Source: Prevotella sp.
GTDB lineage: Bacteria; Bacteroidota; Bacteroidia; Bacteroidales; Bacteroidaceae
Reading direction: 5' to 3'
DNA length: 53,301 nucleotides
Assembly: GCA_017455495.1 (NCBI GenBank)
Contig: JAFTAR010000003.1
Location: forward strand, 1-53,301
Below, piece after piece: positions 1-9,991 of this stretch (position 1 is its first letter; each line of letters begins with the position of its first letter). Below the pieces are notes generated by a model. It was not told where the DNA came from. It was given only the letters and a program-made list of their open reading frames with translations, and did not search any database. The position numbers and the translations under genes were made by a program.

Positions 1-563
1 ACACGGTTCACCTCGTCGATGATGCCCTTGTCGTGGGGTGCCAGCACCTGTGCGCCGTCGTCCCAGTATGCCTTGTAGCCGTTATACTCCTTGGGGTTGT
101 GGCTCGCGGTGACGTTCACACCGGCCTGGCAGCCCAGCTGGCGGATGGCGAACGAAATCTCTGGCGTGGGGCGGAGGCTCTCAAAGAGATATACCTTGAT
201 GCCGTTAGCCGAGAAGATGTCGGCCACGGTCTCGGCAAACATACGGCCGTTGTTGCGACAGTCGTGGCCTACTACGACGGCAGGCTGAATGTCGGGGAAT
301 GCCTTGTTGATATAGTTGGCAAAGCCCTGAGTGGCCATGCCTACAATATATTTGTTCATACGGTTAGTGCCGGCACCCATGATGCCGCGCAGACCGCCGG
401 TGCCAAACTCCAGGTTCTGGTAGAAGGCATCAATGAGAGCACTCTTGTCCTCATTGTCGAGCATTGCCTGTACTTCTTTACGTGTCTCCTCGTCGAAGGC
501 AGGAGAGAGCCACTGCTTAGCAAGTGCCTCGCACTGTGCTATGAGCTGAGCGTTATTTTCCAT
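1..563 (-). CDS. Phospho-sugar mutase (phosphoglucomutase/phosphomannomutase), N-terminal part
   Basis: Interconverts hexose 1- and 6-phosphates in the cytoplasm. Only the first 187 codons are present; the gene runs off the left edge. Translation from the ATG at 563 begins MENNAQLIAQCEALAKQWL, continues with the family's early FGTGGLRGIMGAG segment, and reaches TASHNPKEYNGYK, the phosphoserine loop of the alpha-D-phosphohexomutase superfamily, whose serine carries the catalytic phosphate. The N-terminal extension before FGTGGLRG is typical of the roughly 580-residue bacterial PGM/PMM group. A minus-strand TATCTTTG promoter box lies about 45 bases upstream. Substrate preference (glucose or mannose) cannot be decided from this fragment. 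Confidence 0.93.
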   Translation of the reverse strand, partial: MENNAQLIAQCEALAKQWLSPAFDEETRKEVQAMLDNEDKSALIDAFYQNLEFGTGGLRGIMGAGTNRMNKYIVGMATQGFANYINKAFPDIQPAVVVGHDCRNNGRMFAETVADIFSANGIKVYLFESLRPTPEISFAIRQLGCQAGVNVTASHNPKEYNGYKAYWDDGAQVLAPHDKGIIDEVNR

Positions 564-607
564 GATGTAGTAAAGTTTAAGATTTATGATTTTTATACTT
601 TGGTTGA

Positions 608-637
608 CAAAGATAGTTATTTTTCTGCAAACTCAAA
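608..637 (-). promoter_or_regulatory. Bacteroidetes-type promoter of the phosphohexomutase gene
   Basis: On the minus strand a TATCTTTG box (615-608) fits the Bacteroidetes -7 element TAnnTTTG. A TTTG at 637-634 lies 18 nt upstream, slightly shorter than the usual 19-21. The 5' leader would be about 40 nt. The rest of the 410-base gap at 564-973 holds only this promoter, the promoter at 802 and the leader repeats at 852-919; nothing gene-like was seen at 640-800. Confidence 0.55.
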
Positions 638-801
638 TGATTGCCGCCATATATTTTTAATTTTTTAAATTTTCTTCATCGGCTGAGTCAATGCGCGGCT
701 ACCTTCTGGCGGGCTTTGCTTTGTCCATGTCAATTATCTGGCAATTCTTTGACAAGGGTCAAAAATAGCGGCTGTTTTCGCACACAGTGGGCAAAAAGTC
801 A

Positions 802-831
802 TTGCGGGACGAAAAAAAGGCCGTAACTTTG
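802..831 (+). promoter_or_regulatory. Promoter of the small secreted protein at 974
   Basis: TTG at 802-804 is followed after 19 nt by TAACTTTG at 824-831, matching the Bacteroidetes -33/-7 promoter. The predicted start near 838 gives an unusually long leader of about 135 nt. Confidence 0.65.
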
Positions 832-851
832 CACCGTCAAAAGGAACGAAA

Positions 852-919
852 GGACCTGGCGACACAGGATAACAACACATTAATTAAAGTAGGGACCCTG
901 GACAAACAGGATAACAACA
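852..919 (+). repeat. Imperfect 26-bp direct repeat in a 5' leader
   Basis: Two copies, 852-877 and 893-919, share GGACC(C)TGG...CAGGATAACAACA at a 41-nt period. They lie in the leader of the gene at 974, after the predicted transcription start. GGACCC at 893 can also pair with GGGTCC at about 943-948. The function is unknown; a protein- or RNA-binding leader is one possibility. Confidence 0.6.
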
Positions 920-973
920 AAGAGAGAAAACAGAGGGAAGGGGTCCTGAGTAAAAGAAAGAAAGGAAAAGAAA

Positions 974-1333
974 ATGAAAAAGATTGTTTTGATGATGACA
1001 GCCCTTATGACCATGAGCATGGCCTACGCTGACAATGAAAACAACAACAGCACAGAGGCCGCCAACGCCTACGACATGACGGTGAACTTCCGCAAGCTTG
1101 CCGTGGCCCTTGACCTCAACATGGATCAGCTGGAGGCTGTGCAGGACATCCACCATCAGTTCTGCAACGAGATGATGCTTGCCTCGCAGGCCAACGGCGA
1201 CGAGCGCCAGACCCTGGTGGAGCAGGCCGTAAGGAAGGACGTGCGCTACATGCACTACGTGCTTGACGAGAAGCAGTACAAGCGCTACCTCCTGCTGCTT
1301 AACACAACGCTGGTGAACCGCGGCCTGCGCTAA
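974..1333 (+). CDS. Small secreted helical protein of unknown function
   Basis: 119 residues. Residues 1-19 (MKKIVLMMTALMTMSMAYA) form a clear signal peptide, so the mature protein is periplasmic or surface-located. The remaining ~100 residues look mainly alpha-helical and charged, with 'LDLNMDQLEAVQDIHHQF' near the middle. This is reminiscent of LTxxQ/Spy-like helical proteins, but no family motif is firm. There are no cysteines other than one at about residue 70. The start is supported by an A-rich AAAGGAAAAGAAA stretch directly before the ATG. The gene is monocistronic, with its own promoter (802-831), a repeat-bearing leader and a strong terminator (1361-1409). No function is proposed. 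Confidence 0.8.
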   Translation: MKKIVLMMTALMTMSMAYADNENNNSTEAANAYDMTVNFRKLAVALDLNMDQLEAVQDIHHQFCNEMMLASQANGDERQTLVEQAVRKDVRYMHYVLDEKQYKRYLLLLNTTLVNRGLR

Positions 1334-1360
1334 GCAAATGTTTCAAGCGGAATAATAATT

Positions 1361-1409
1361 GCCCCCGGCACTCAGTTCTCAAGGGAACTTGATGCCGGGG
1401 GCTTCTTTT
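1361..1409 (+). terminator. Rho-independent terminator between convergent genes
   Basis: A 10-bp G+C-rich stem (GCCCCCGGCA paired with TGCCGGGGGC) continues through a small internal loop into GTTC/GAAC. It is followed by TTCTTTTG. It lies just after the gene at 974 and just before the ilvD stop (minus strand), so it probably serves both directions. Confidence 0.85.
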
Positions 1410-1415
1410 GTATAG

Positions 1416-3296
1416 TTAATCAATGATGCGGACACCACCCTTGTCGGCAGAGCTGACGCTCTGTGCGTAGGCTCGCAAGGCCTTGCTTACCACGCGGTTG
1501 CGGTGCAGGGGTTGCTGCGGGCGGGCGGCAAGCTCGTCGTCGGAGAGCTTCACGTTGATGGAGCGCGAAGGTATGTCAATGACGATGATATCGCCGTCCT
1601 TGATTTTTCCGATGTTGCCGCCATTGGCTGCCTCTGGCGAGATATGGCCTATGGAGAGGCCACTGGTGCCTCCGGAGAAACGGCCGTCGGTGATGAGGGC
1701 GCACTCCTTGCCCATGTGCATGCTCTTGATATAAGATGTTGGGTAGAGCATCTCCTGCATGCCGGGGCCACCCTTGGGACCCTCGTGGGTGATGACCACG
1801 CAGTCGCCCTTCTTCACCTTGCCGCCAAGGATGCCCTCGCAGGCATCCTCCTGAGAGTCAAACACCACAGCTGGACCTTCGAAGTGCCAGAGGGACTCGT
1901 CCACGCCGGCGGTCTTCACCACGCAGCCATCCTGGGCAATGTTGCCGAAGAGCACAGCCATGCCGCCGTCGCGGGTGTAGGCATGTTCTATGTTGCGTAT
2001 GCAGCCGTTCTCGCGGTCGGTGTCAAAACTCTTGTAGTAGGTTTCCTGACCACCAAGCTCATTGCAGAACTTGCCTCCAGGAGCAGAAAGATAAATGGCG
2101 TGTTTCCAACCTCCATTGCTAATCCATTCTGGGACTAAGTAGCTGTAGTTTGGCTTATTCTCCTCAAGAGCAATCATTGCGGGCAGAACAGGGTCTTCTG
2201 ATTTGCTTACACCGTAATACTCAATATCCTCTGCCAAGGTATGCCCGTTGACTCGCTTTACGCTCGTGTCGATGAGTCCGCCCTTGGCCAGTTCACCCAT
2301 GAGAGACAAGACGCCGCCCGCCCGTCCGAACTCCTGCACGCTGTACTTCTGGCTGTTAGGAGCCAGTTTGACCAGGAACGGAGTCTTGCGCGAGAGGGCA
2401 TCGATATCGGCCATGGTGAAATCTACACCAGCCTCTTGGGCCACAGCCAGCAGGTGGAGCACGGTATTGGTAGAAGCGCCCATGGCGATGTCAACGGTCA
2501 TGGCATTGAGGAAGGCCTGACGGGTGGCGATGCTTCGAGGCAAGACCGACTCGTCGCCATCCTCATAGTAGGCGAAAGCATTTTTTACTATCTGCTCAGC
2601 AGCCTGACGCATCAGGCGCACACGGTTTATATGTGTAGCCAGGATGGTGCCGTTGCCGGGCAGTGAGAGTCCGATGGCTTCGGTGAGGTTGTTCATGGAG
2701 TTGGCGGTGAACATGCCCGAGCAGCAGCCACAGCCAGGACAGGCCCTGTTCTCCACCTCTGCGAGTTCCTCGTCGGAAACAGTGGGGTCACCACCCTTAA
2801 CCATCGCCGTGATAAGGTCGAGATTCTCACCCTTGTACTTGCCGGCCTCCATAGGGCCGCCGCTGACGAATACGGCAGGAATGTTCAGTCGCATGGCAGC
2901 CATGAGCATGCCCGGTGTGATCTTGTCGCAGTTAGAGATGCAAATCATGGCATCGGCCTTGTGGGCGTTCACCATGTACTCCACCGAGTCGGCAATGATG
3001 TCGCGCGAGGGCAGTGAGTAGAGCATACCGTCGTGGCCCATGGCGATGCCGTCGTCGATGGCGATGGTATTGAATTCAGCTGCATAGCAGCCGAGGCGTT
3101 CTATCTCAGCCTTGACAATCTGTCCGGCTTCGTGCAGATGTGTATGTCCGGGGACAAACTGAGTGAAAGAATTGACGATGGCAATGATGGGCTTGCCAAA
3201 TTGCTCGCGCTTCATGCCGTTGGCCACCCACAGGGCACGGGCACCGGCCATGCGGCGCCCCTCGGTGCATACTGCACTACGTAGTTGATGTTTCAT
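1416..3296 (-). CDS. ilvD: Dihydroxy-acid dehydratase
   Basis: Dehydrates 2,3-dihydroxy-3-methylbutanoate and its isoleucine-pathway analogue in branched-chain amino acid synthesis; cytoplasmic Fe-S enzyme. 626 residues. Family segments are clear: [12 protein letters not shown] (~48-58), [10 protein letters not shown] (~120-129, cluster Cys123), [17 protein letters not shown] (~186-202, cluster Cys192), [14 protein letters not shown] and the C-terminal [17 protein letters not shown] and [21 protein letters not shown]. Residues ~365-400 are an extra stretch relative to the roughly 600-residue homologues I know, and its DNA (2097-2204) is visibly more A+T-rich than its surroundings. The other ilv genes are not adjacent. 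It is last in the minus-strand block, 34 nt after the PBP gene, and ends at a shared terminator. Confidence 0.97.
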   Translation of the reverse strand: MKHQLRSAVCTEGRRMAGARALWVANGMKREQFGKPIIAIVNSFTQFVPGHTHLHEAGQIVKAEIERLGCYAAEFNTIAIDDGIAMGHDGMLYSLPSRDIIADSVEYMVNAHKADAMICISNCDKITPGMLMAAMRLNIPAVFVSGGPMEAGKYKGENLDLITAMVKGGDPTVSDEELAEVENRACPGCGCCSGMFTANSMNNLTEAIGLSLPGNGTILATHINRVRLMRQAAEQIVKNAFAYYEDGDESVLPRSIATRQAFLNAMTVDIAMGASTNTVLHLLAVAQEAGVDFTMADIDALSRKTPFLVKLAPNSQKYSVQEFGRAGGVLSLMGELAKGGLIDTSVKRVNGHTLAEDIEYYGVSKSEDPVLPAMIALEENKPNYSYLVPEWISNGGWKHAIYLSAPGGKFCNELGGQETYYKSFDTDRENGCIRNIEHAYTRDGGMAVLFGNIAQDGCVVKTAGVDESLWHFEGPAVVFDSQEDACEGILGGKVKKGDCVVITHEGPKGGPGMQEMLYPTSYIKSMHMGKECALITDGRFSGGTSGLSIGHISPEAANGGNIGKIKDGDIIVIDIPSRSINVKLSDDELAARPQQPLHRNRVVSKALRAYAQSVSSADKGGVRIID

Positions 3297-3330
3297 AGTT
3301 CTTATTTCTTTCTTACTTATTCCTTATTAC

Positions 3331-5763
3331 TCACTCCTGGATGTATTCCTCCACTTCCACGAAGTCGTCAACCTCGCCTTCGTCGCCCTCGGCAAAGTCG
3401 GCCTCGCCAAGGAATTCTTCACCCTGGCACGGGTCAAAGCCCGGCGTGAGGTCAAACTGGTCCTGCTGCGTTATGCCGAGCGACGAGTCGCCATAGATTT
3501 TGTTCATGTAGAGGGCGAAGACGGGCAGGGCTGCTGCTGCGCCCTGTGCGTAGGCCATTGACTCAAAGTGTATGTCGCGGTCGTCGCCGCCCACCCAGCA
3601 GCCCGACACCAGCTTTGGCGTTATGCCCATAAACCATCCGTCGCTGTTGCTGTTTGTGGTGCCGGACTTGCCGCCCATGGGGGCTGTTATGTTGTATGGG
3701 GCGCGGCGAATCCTGGAGCCAGTGCCGCCGTCTACCACGCCGCGCAGCAGGTAGATCATGCGCTCAGCCGTCTCGCCGTCGATTACTTCGTTCATGCGTG
3801 GCGTGAACTTTGCCAGCTCGTTGCCCTCGCTGTCCACTATGCGGGTAACGTACAGCGGTGCCGTCCGTACTCCGTGGTTCACAAAGGTGGTATAGGCGCT
3901 AACCATCTCGGCGACTGTGTTCTCGCAGGGGCCGAGGCACAGCGACAGGCCCGGGTGGATGTCGGGGTTGCGGAATCCGTAGTCGCGCAGCAGGCGCAGG
4001 AAGTTGGAGGGTCTGAGCCTGTCAATGAGGTAGGCCGACACCCAGTTGTTCGACGTCTGCAGGCCCCAGCGCAGGGTAACCATCTCGCCTTCGCGGGCAC
4101 GGCTGCCGTTGCGCGGTGTCCAGGGCTGTCCGCCGGGTGTGTAGTAGGTGCGCTGCTCGCAGGGCACCTCGGTGCAGGGCGTCATGTTGCCGCCCGAGGG
4201 CATCATGGCAAGCGAGTAGAGGAAGGGCTTGATGGTTGAGCCCACCTGGCGGCGGCCCTCGGTGGCCATGTCGTAGGCGAAGTGCTGGAAGTCAAGACCG
4301 CCAACATAGGCCTTTACGTGGCCATTGCGCGGGTCCATGCTAAGGAATCCAGTGCGCAGGAACGACTTATAGTAGAGTATAGAGTCGAGGGGCGTCATGG
4401 TGGTGTCGCGGTCGCCATTGTAGGTGAACACCGTCATTCGGACGGGAGTGCGGAAAGCGCGTTCTATCTCCTCGTCGGTGGCTCCGGCCTCCTTCATCAC
4501 GCGCCGCCTCTCGCTGTCACGAATGCTGCGTGAGAGAATCTGCTGTACCCGCTCGTTTGACACGCTGTTGGAGTATGGCGCATTGCGCTTGCTGCGGTTG
4601 CCCTGGTTGAAGGCAGGCTGCAGGTAGCCCACCACGTGCTCGTAGCATGCCTCCTCGGCATATTTCTGCATGCGGGTGTCAATGGTGGTGTAGATGCGCA
4701 GTCCGTCGGTATAGATGTTGTAGTGGCTGCCGCCTGTCTGGTGGCACGAGCAGTCGCTGCCGTCGGGGCGCTGTCCGCGGTGGTCAACGCTGCCGTTGCG
4801 GTGCTTGTTGCACCAGCCATAGAGGGGGTCCTCCTCCCAGGCCATGCGGTCCATGAGGAACTTGTTGTGGTTCCACGAGGGGTAGTCGCTCTCCACAGGT
4901 TCCTTGGCCATGAGGTAGCGGCGCAGGAAGTCGCGGAAGTATGTTGCCACGCCGTCGTGGTGGTCGCTCACGTGGAACTTGAGGTCGCTGGTAAGCTCAA
5001 CCTGCATGCAGCTGTCAGCCTGCTGCTGTGTGATGTAGCCCTCACGCTGCATCTGGCGCAGCACCACGTTGCGGCGATTCTGACAGCGCTCCGGGAAGCG
5101 GCGGGGGTTGAAGTAAGAGGGGTTCTTGCACATGCCCACCAGTGTGGCCGACTCGGTAATGGTGAGCTGGGCCGGTTCCTTTGAGAAGTAGGTGTTGGCA
5201 GCCGTCTTGATGCCCACGGCATTGTTGAGGAAGTCAAAGTAGTTCAGGTACATGGCAATGATTTCCTCCTTGGTGTAGTTGCGCTCCAGCTTTACCGCGA
5301 TGACCCACTCAATGGGTTTCTGCAGCATGCGCTCCATAGTGCTTTGTGCCACGTCGCTGAACAGCTGCTTAGCCAGCTGCTGGGTTATGGTGCTGCCGCC
5401 GCCGGCACTCTTCTGCTGCAGTATGCCGCGCTTCACTATGGCTCGGCCCAGGGCGAAGAAGTCTATGCCTGAGTGCTCGAAGAAGCGGGCATCCTCGGTG
5501 GCTACCAGGGCATCGACAAGCGACTGCGGCAGGTCGTTGTATTCAACCATGACACGGTTCTCGCGGCTCAGGCTCCAAGTGCCCATCAGTTTGCCGTCGG
5601 CAGAGTACACCTGAGAGGCGTAGCGGTTTATGGGGTTCTGCAGCTCCTCAATGGGCGGCATGTAGCCTATGCGTCCGTCGGCAATAGCCCAGAACACTAT
5701 GCCGGTGCCAATGATGCCGAGCACCAGCAGCACCCATAATATGATAACAAACCATTTCCTCAT
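3331..5763 (-). CDS. Class A penicillin-binding protein (PBP1A-type transglycosylase/transpeptidase)
   Basis: Polymerises lipid II glycan strands and cross-links them on the periplasmic face. 810 residues: an N-terminal membrane anchor (~5-27); a GT51 glycosyltransferase domain (~80-260) with catalytic Glu90 in TEDARFF and the [14 protein letters not shown] motif (~121-134); and a transpeptidase domain with SxxK at S509-K512 (GSTIKP), SNN at 571-573 and KSGTT at 699-703. The linker at 316-345 is Cys/His-rich (C318, C338, C340; H321, H328, H341), which is unusual for this family. The C-terminus is an acidic Glu/Asp tail. The ATG overlaps the gmd stop by 4 nt (ATGA), so the two are translationally coupled. 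Confidence 0.96.
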   Translation of the reverse strand: MRKWFVIILWVLLVLGIIGTGIVFWAIADGRIGYMPPIEELQNPINRYASQVYSADGKLMGTWSLSRENRVMVEYNDLPQSLVDALVATEDARFFEHSGIDFFALGRAIVKRGILQQKSAGGGSTITQQLAKQLFSDVAQSTMERMLQKPIEWVIAVKLERNYTKEEIIAMYLNYFDFLNNAVGIKTAANTYFSKEPAQLTITESATLVGMCKNPSYFNPRRFPERCQNRRNVVLRQMQREGYITQQQADSCMQVELTSDLKFHVSDHHDGVATYFRDFLRRYLMAKEPVESDYPSWNHNKFLMDRMAWEEDPLYGWCNKHRNGSVDHRGQRPDGSDCSCHQTGGSHYNIYTDGLRIYTTIDTRMQKYAEEACYEHVVGYLQPAFNQGNRSKRNAPYSNSVSNERVQQILSRSIRDSERRRVMKEAGATDEEIERAFRTPVRMTVFTYNGDRDTTMTPLDSILYYKSFLRTGFLSMDPRNGHVKAYVGGLDFQHFAYDMATEGRRQVGSTIKPFLYSLAMMPSGGNMTPCTEVPCEQRTYYTPGGQPWTPRNGSRAREGEMVTLRWGLQTSNNWVSAYLIDRLRPSNFLRLLRDYGFRNPDIHPGLSLCLGPCENTVAEMVSAYTTFVNHGVRTAPLYVTRIVDSEGNELAKFTPRMNEVIDGETAERMIYLLRGVVDGGTGSRIRRAPYNITAPMGGKSGTTNSNSDGWFMGITPKLVSGCWVGGDDRDIHFESMAYAQGAAAALPVFALYMNKIYGDSSLGITQQDQFDLTPGFDPCQGEEFLGEADFAEGDEGEVDDFVEVEEYIQE

Positions 5764-6851
5764 AGCATGTCTTTTTTAACTTTCTTCATGTCGTGCTGAA
5801 CCATAATCCTGACAAGATCCTCAAAGCTTGTCTTCTGCGGATTCCATCCCAGCACATTCTTGGCCTTTGAGGGATCGCCAAGCAATTGGTCAACCTCAGC
5901 CGGGCGGAAGTACTTGGGGTCTACCTCTACGAGGACTTGGCCCTCGAAGAGTTGAGAGAGCCTGGTGTCGAGTGTTCTGACGCAGATGCCCTTCTCATTG
6001 ACACCTTCGCCCTCCCAGCGCAGCTCTATGCCGGCCTCACGGAAGGCCAGGGTGCAGAACTCTCGCACGGAGTGGTACTGGCCTGTGGCAATGACGAAGT
6101 CCTCGGGCTTGTCCTGTTGCAGGATGAGCCACATACACTCCACGTAGTCCTTGGCATAGCCCCAGTCGCGCAGGCTATTGAGGTTGCCCAAGTAGAGCTT
6201 GTCTTGGAACCCCTGAGCGATGCGGGCGGCGGCAAGTGTGATCTTGCGGGTTACGAATGTCTCGCCACGGCGTTCTGATTCGTGGTTGAAGAGAATGCCG
6301 TTGCAGCAGTACATATTGTAGCTCTCGCGGTAGTTCTTCATAATCCAGAAGCCATACATCTTGGCCACGCCGTATGGCGAACGCGGGTAGAAGGGGGTGG
6401 TCTCCTTCTGCGGCACTTCCTGTACCAGTCCGAAGAGTTCGGAGGTAGAAGCCTGATATATGCGGCAGGACTGTGCCAGTCCTGCTATGCGCACGGCTTC
6501 CAGAAGGCGGAGCACGCCCATGGCATCGGCATCGGCTGTAAACTCCGGCACATCGAACGAGACCTTCACATGGCTCTGGGCTGCCAGGTTGTAGATTTCA
6601 TCGGGCCGCACTTCGCTGATGATGCGGATGAGGCTGGAAGAGTCTGTCATGTCGCCCCAGTGGAGGTTTACGAGGCGCTTCTTCTTCATGTCGCGCACCC
6701 ATTCGTCAAGGTAAAGATGTTCTATACGGCCCGTGTTGAAACTTGACGAGCGCCTCAGTATGCCATGAACTTCGTATCCCTTTTCTATTAAGAATTCAGC
6801 CAGGAAGCTACCGTCTTGACCGGTAATGCCTGTGATTAATGCTTTTTTCAT
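5760..6851 (-). CDS. gmd: GDP-mannose 4,6-dehydratase
   Basis: Converts GDP-mannose to GDP-4-keto-6-deoxymannose, the first step to GDP-fucose and related deoxysugars; cytoplasmic short-chain dehydrogenase fold. 363 residues, full length. The NADP-binding [13 protein letters not shown] motif is at 8-20, [15 protein letters not shown] at 33-47, and the catalytic set is T136/E138 (STSELFG) with Y160 and K164 (SPYGVAK). The partner GDP-fucose synthase (fcl), often adjacent, is absent here. The gene sits 31 nt after the GH89 gene and overlaps the PBP gene by 4 nt, so the deoxysugar enzyme and the wall polymerase are likely co-transcribed. Confidence 0.97.
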   Translation of the reverse strand: MKKALITGITGQDGSFLAEFLIEKGYEVHGILRRSSSFNTGRIEHLYLDEWVRDMKKKRLVNLHWGDMTDSSSLIRIISEVRPDEIYNLAAQSHVKVSFDVPEFTADADAMGVLRLLEAVRIAGLAQSCRIYQASTSELFGLVQEVPQKETTPFYPRSPYGVAKMYGFWIMKNYRESYNMYCCNGILFNHESERRGETFVTRKITLAAARIAQGFQDKLYLGNLNSLRDWGYAKDYVECMWLILQQDKPEDFVIATGQYHSVREFCTLAFREAGIELRWEGEGVNEKGICVRTLDTRLSQLFEGQVLVEVDPKYFRPAEVDQLLGDPSKAKNVLGWNPQKTSFEDLVRIMVQHDMKKVKKDML

Positions 6852-6882
6852 ATTTCTCCTTTATATATAAAAGATGTGTAAC

Positions 6883-9135
6883 CTATCGTAGGAAGTCTAT
6901 GATGCGACGGGCAATCTGCAGGGCATTGCCCTCAGGCGCTGCGCTGTAATGGTTCTGCCTGAGTGTCCATGGCTCCTCTATGGCATACCAGTCGAACTGT
7001 GGGTCCTGTGGCAGGGCCATGGCGAAGAGTTCCTGTGCCGTCTTGTTTGAATTGGGGCCTGCGCCGAGCAACTCCGGCTGTGGGTGCTGCTGGGCCTCCA
7101 TCTGGGCAAGGAGGGTGTTGAAGAAGGTTTGCCAGCGGGGGTAGTAGAAGTCGCGCAGCAGCCCCTGCCACTCCTTGTGGGCATAGTCGCGCAGACCGCC
7201 TGTGTCGGCACAGTAGCGATTGCCCCATGTAGTAATCTGTACGCGGGCGTTCCATTCATACTGCCGCTGTTCGTCGGGAGTGGTGCCGCAGCTGATGGCA
7301 GCTTCGGTCCAGTGGCCGAGGCGGAACTCGGAGCGGGTGCCGAGCAGCGAGTCCTGAAGCAGCAGCATGTGGAGGAAACGGTCGGAAGCCTGGCGGAGAC
7401 CGTCAATGTCGAAGGCCCTGTATGAGGCTATGGCATGGTGGTACTGCAGGCGGGCCTGGTCGGCAAGGGCCTGGCGGGTGATGTCTACCAGGTCGTAATC
7501 CATATTGTTGCTCAGCGAACTGCCAGGTGCTGCTTCCAGAGTCTGCTCGGCAGCTTCTAAAAACAGTCGTGCTGCCTCAAGGGTTGAAGATGGGGTGTAG
7601 TAGTTCTTCATCTTTGACCACGACGATGCCTGGAAGTTGTTCATTCCAGGCCGGCCGCAGAAGATGCTCTCGTGAGGTCCCTGCTGGTTGTTGCCTGCTG
7701 GGCAGTTGTAGATTGTTCTTGCAAGGAGCTGCCAGGCATTGCAAAGGGTGGGGTAGGGGGCGTCGCCGTTATTAAGGCCATAGCGGGCTCGGACGTAGTT
7801 GTTCACCCATTCCTCCTTTGTGAACCTCTTGGGGCGCCAGGGCAGTTCGCTCATCAGCTCGAACATTACGGGATTGTTCTCCGACCCCTCCATAGTGAAG
7901 CCAATGCCAGAAGGTCTTCCTTGAGAGTAGGGGGTGTAGAAGTTGCTGAGCAGTTGGTCCATGCGTCCGTGGAGCCCAACATTGGCTCCGAAGTTCTGCA
8001 GGAGGCAGAACAGCCACTGGTGCTGCTTGTAGCCTTCGGCACGGCGCCAGATGCTGGGCGCTCCGAACATGGGGCGGCACTCGGAGAAGAGGTCAAGGAC
8101 CAGCAGGTCGCCCGTCTGCATGGAGTCTACCATCTCCGGGCGAGGGTTCTCTGTCCAGCCCTGTATCACCCAGGTAGCCCTTGGGTTTACCCTCTTCATG
8201 GCAGCCATGAGGCGGCGGCCTGCCTCAGCGTAGTCTATGGAAGCATCGTCGGCACTTTCATGGAAGGGGTCCATGGAGTAGTAGTCGGCCTTGCCGAAGA
8301 GCTTTGTCAGCTCATCATAGTAGAGGGTGGCGATCTCGTCGAAGCGGGGGTCGGTGGGCAGAAGGTTGGAGGGACGGGTGAAGCCGTTCCATAAGGGGGC
8401 TTCGCTAACGTTGAGGCCAAGGCGCTGCTTGGCATCGTGGGGCATCATACCGCAATAGCCCGGCAGCACGGGGTGCATGCCAAGCTGCTTCATGCGGCAG
8501 AGTATGTTCTTCTGCAGCTGCTCCTGCCTGGCATACCAGGAGTCGGGCAGCGGCCCGCCCCAGCCTTCAAGGTTGTTCATCTCCCACCATGCCAAGAAGG
8601 CAGGTCCGGCTATGAAGCGTCCTATCTCTTCACTGGAATAGCCAAGCCGAAGCAGCATGTTGCGCCAAACGCACTCCTCGCCGACGATGGCCAGCGGCAG
8701 GTTGATGCCGTGCAGGCAGAGCCAGTCTATCTCGCGCTGCCACCGCTCCCAGTCCCAGAAAGCCATGCTGTATGAGAAGGTACAATAGTTAAAGGCATAG
8801 CGGAGGCTCAGGTCTGTCTCGTGGCGCTCCCTCTGCGTAACAGGCGGCAACACCTGTGGGAGGCGGGCCTTCATCTGGTTCCAAGTAAGATGTATTCCTG
8901 CATAGTACTTAAGGTACCAGTTCACTCCAACTCCGATGTTTACCCAGGTGTTTCCCCGGACAACCACCCGGCTGCCCTGCTGGTCAAGTTCGAAGTAGTC
9001 GCGTGGAGCTGCTTTTAGTTCTATCTTGAATTTTCTTGACGCGCCTGTGTCAATGCGCTCCAAGAGTTCGTCAATAGGATTGGCCAGCACCTGCATGGCT
9101 GCCAGTAAAAGCGTTAGCAAGAGATACCTTCTCAT
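6883..9135 (-). CDS. Alpha-N-acetylglucosaminidase, GH89 (NAGLU-like), secreted
   Basis: Family GH89 removes terminal alpha-linked GlcNAc, for example from mucin or heparan-type glycans. 750 residues. A signal peptide (~1-18, ending MQVLA) implies a periplasmic or surface location. The order is the usual N-terminal small domain (~20-105), the catalytic barrel and the C-terminal helical domain. Characteristic segments are LSLRYAFNYCTFSYSMAFWD, WWEMNNLEGWGGPLPDSW and GWTENPRPEM. Likely acid/base Glu293 is in MDPFHES and likely nucleophile Glu416 in TMEGSENNPV, by comparison with human and clostridial GH89. It lies between a metal hydrolase gene (10-nt gap) and gmd (31-nt gap). Confidence 0.95.
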   Translation of the reverse strand: MRRYLLLTLLLAAMQVLANPIDELLERIDTGASRKFKIELKAAPRDYFELDQQGSRVVVRGNTWVNIGVGVNWYLKYYAGIHLTWNQMKARLPQVLPPVTQRERHETDLSLRYAFNYCTFSYSMAFWDWERWQREIDWLCLHGINLPLAIVGEECVWRNMLLRLGYSSEEIGRFIAGPAFLAWWEMNNLEGWGGPLPDSWYARQEQLQKNILCRMKQLGMHPVLPGYCGMMPHDAKQRLGLNVSEAPLWNGFTRPSNLLPTDPRFDEIATLYYDELTKLFGKADYYSMDPFHESADDASIDYAEAGRRLMAAMKRVNPRATWVIQGWTENPRPEMVDSMQTGDLLVLDLFSECRPMFGAPSIWRRAEGYKQHQWLFCLLQNFGANVGLHGRMDQLLSNFYTPYSQGRPSGIGFTMEGSENNPVMFELMSELPWRPKRFTKEEWVNNYVRARYGLNNGDAPYPTLCNAWQLLARTIYNCPAGNNQQGPHESIFCGRPGMNNFQASSWSKMKNYYTPSSTLEAARLFLEAAEQTLEAAPGSSLSNNMDYDLVDITRQALADQARLQYHHAIASYRAFDIDGLRQASDRFLHMLLLQDSLLGTRSEFRLGHWTEAAISCGTTPDEQRQYEWNARVQITTWGNRYCADTGGLRDYAHKEWQGLLRDFYYPRWQTFFNTLLAQMEAQQHPQPELLGAGPNSNKTAQELFAMALPQDPQFDWYAIEEPWTLRQNHYSAAPEGNALQIARRIIDFLR

Positions 9136-9145
9136 CGGCTTTGGT

Positions 9146-9946
9146 TTAAAGTTCGAAAATTCCCGTTGGAACCGTTCGTTTTAGAACGTCAAGGTTAAAG
9201 TCTGTGCCGGCAATGACTCCGTAGCTGCGCATTATGGTTTCAACAGTCTTTCTTGCCAGCTCGGGATGGTTGTTTTCTTCAGAGAGGTGGCAAAGCCACA
9301 CGTGCTTAAGCCGCTCGCTCATATTGTTTGCAAGGGCTTCGGCACAGTCGTTGTTGCTTAGGTGGCCGGTGCCGCTGCTTATACGTTCCTTAAGGTGCCA
9401 GGGGTAGGGGCCACTCATTAGCATCTCCTTGTCGTGGTTAGCCTCTATCACCAGATATTCGGCTTCGCTTATAAAAGTGGCCATTTCATCGGTAACACGG
9501 CCTGCATCAGTGATGATGCAGAATGTTTTGCCGCAGGCTACAATCTTATACCCGACATTGTCTGAGCTGTCGTGAGGCACATTGAATGGGGTAACTTCGA
9601 AGTCGCCAAACGATACCGTCACGCCGGGCTGCATGATGTGCCTGTCAGCCATCTCCACCTTGCGGCTCACGCAGTAGTTGCGGTCGATGCCGTGGTGCAC
9701 CTCCTCGGTTGCCCAGACTGGCAGGTGGAGGTCGTGACTGAGGCTGCCAACACACTTTATGTGGTCGGCGTGGTCGTGGGTAATGATTAGATTGTGCAGC
9801 AGCGACATGTTGATGTTGTAGTCGCGGGCGTACTTCCTTATAGTGCGTACCCCCACGCCGGCGTCTATCATGAGTGCGTCGTTTTCCGTAAAGAGCAGGT
9901 AGCAGTTGCCGCTGCTGCCGCTACCAAATGACAAGAAACGTAGCAT
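9146..9946 (-). CDS. MBL-fold metallohydrolase (YycJ/WalJ-like)
   Basis: 266 residues, cytoplasmic, no signal peptide. The start MLRFLSFGSGSSGNCYLL and the metal-binding THDHADH (HxHxDH, ~57-63) are typical of the YycJ/WalJ group of metallo-beta-lactamase-fold hydrolases, as are later ligands in TDAGRVTDEM and the region GTGHLSNNDCAEAL. Members are thought to act on nucleic acids or phosphodiesters; the substrate is not visible from sequence. It lies 45 nt after the GH2 gene and 10 nt before the GH89 gene. Its housekeeping nature suggests the block is a chance operon rather than a dedicated pathway. Confidence 0.9.
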   Translation of the reverse strand: MLRFLSFGSGSSGNCYLLFTENDALMIDAGVGVRTIRKYARDYNINMSLLHNLIITHDHADHIKCVGSLSHDLHLPVWATEEVHHGIDRNYCVSRKVEMADRHIMQPGVTVSFGDFEVTPFNVPHDSSDNVGYKIVACGKTFCIITDAGRVTDEMATFISEAEYLVIEANHDKEMLMSGPYPWHLKERISSGTGHLSNNDCAEALANNMSERLKHVWLCHLSEENNHPELARKTVETIMRSYGVIAGTDFNLDVLKRTVPTGIFEL

Positions 9947-9991
9947 TTGTTCTTTTTTCCTGTACCTAATTATATAATGATATGTAGTGTT

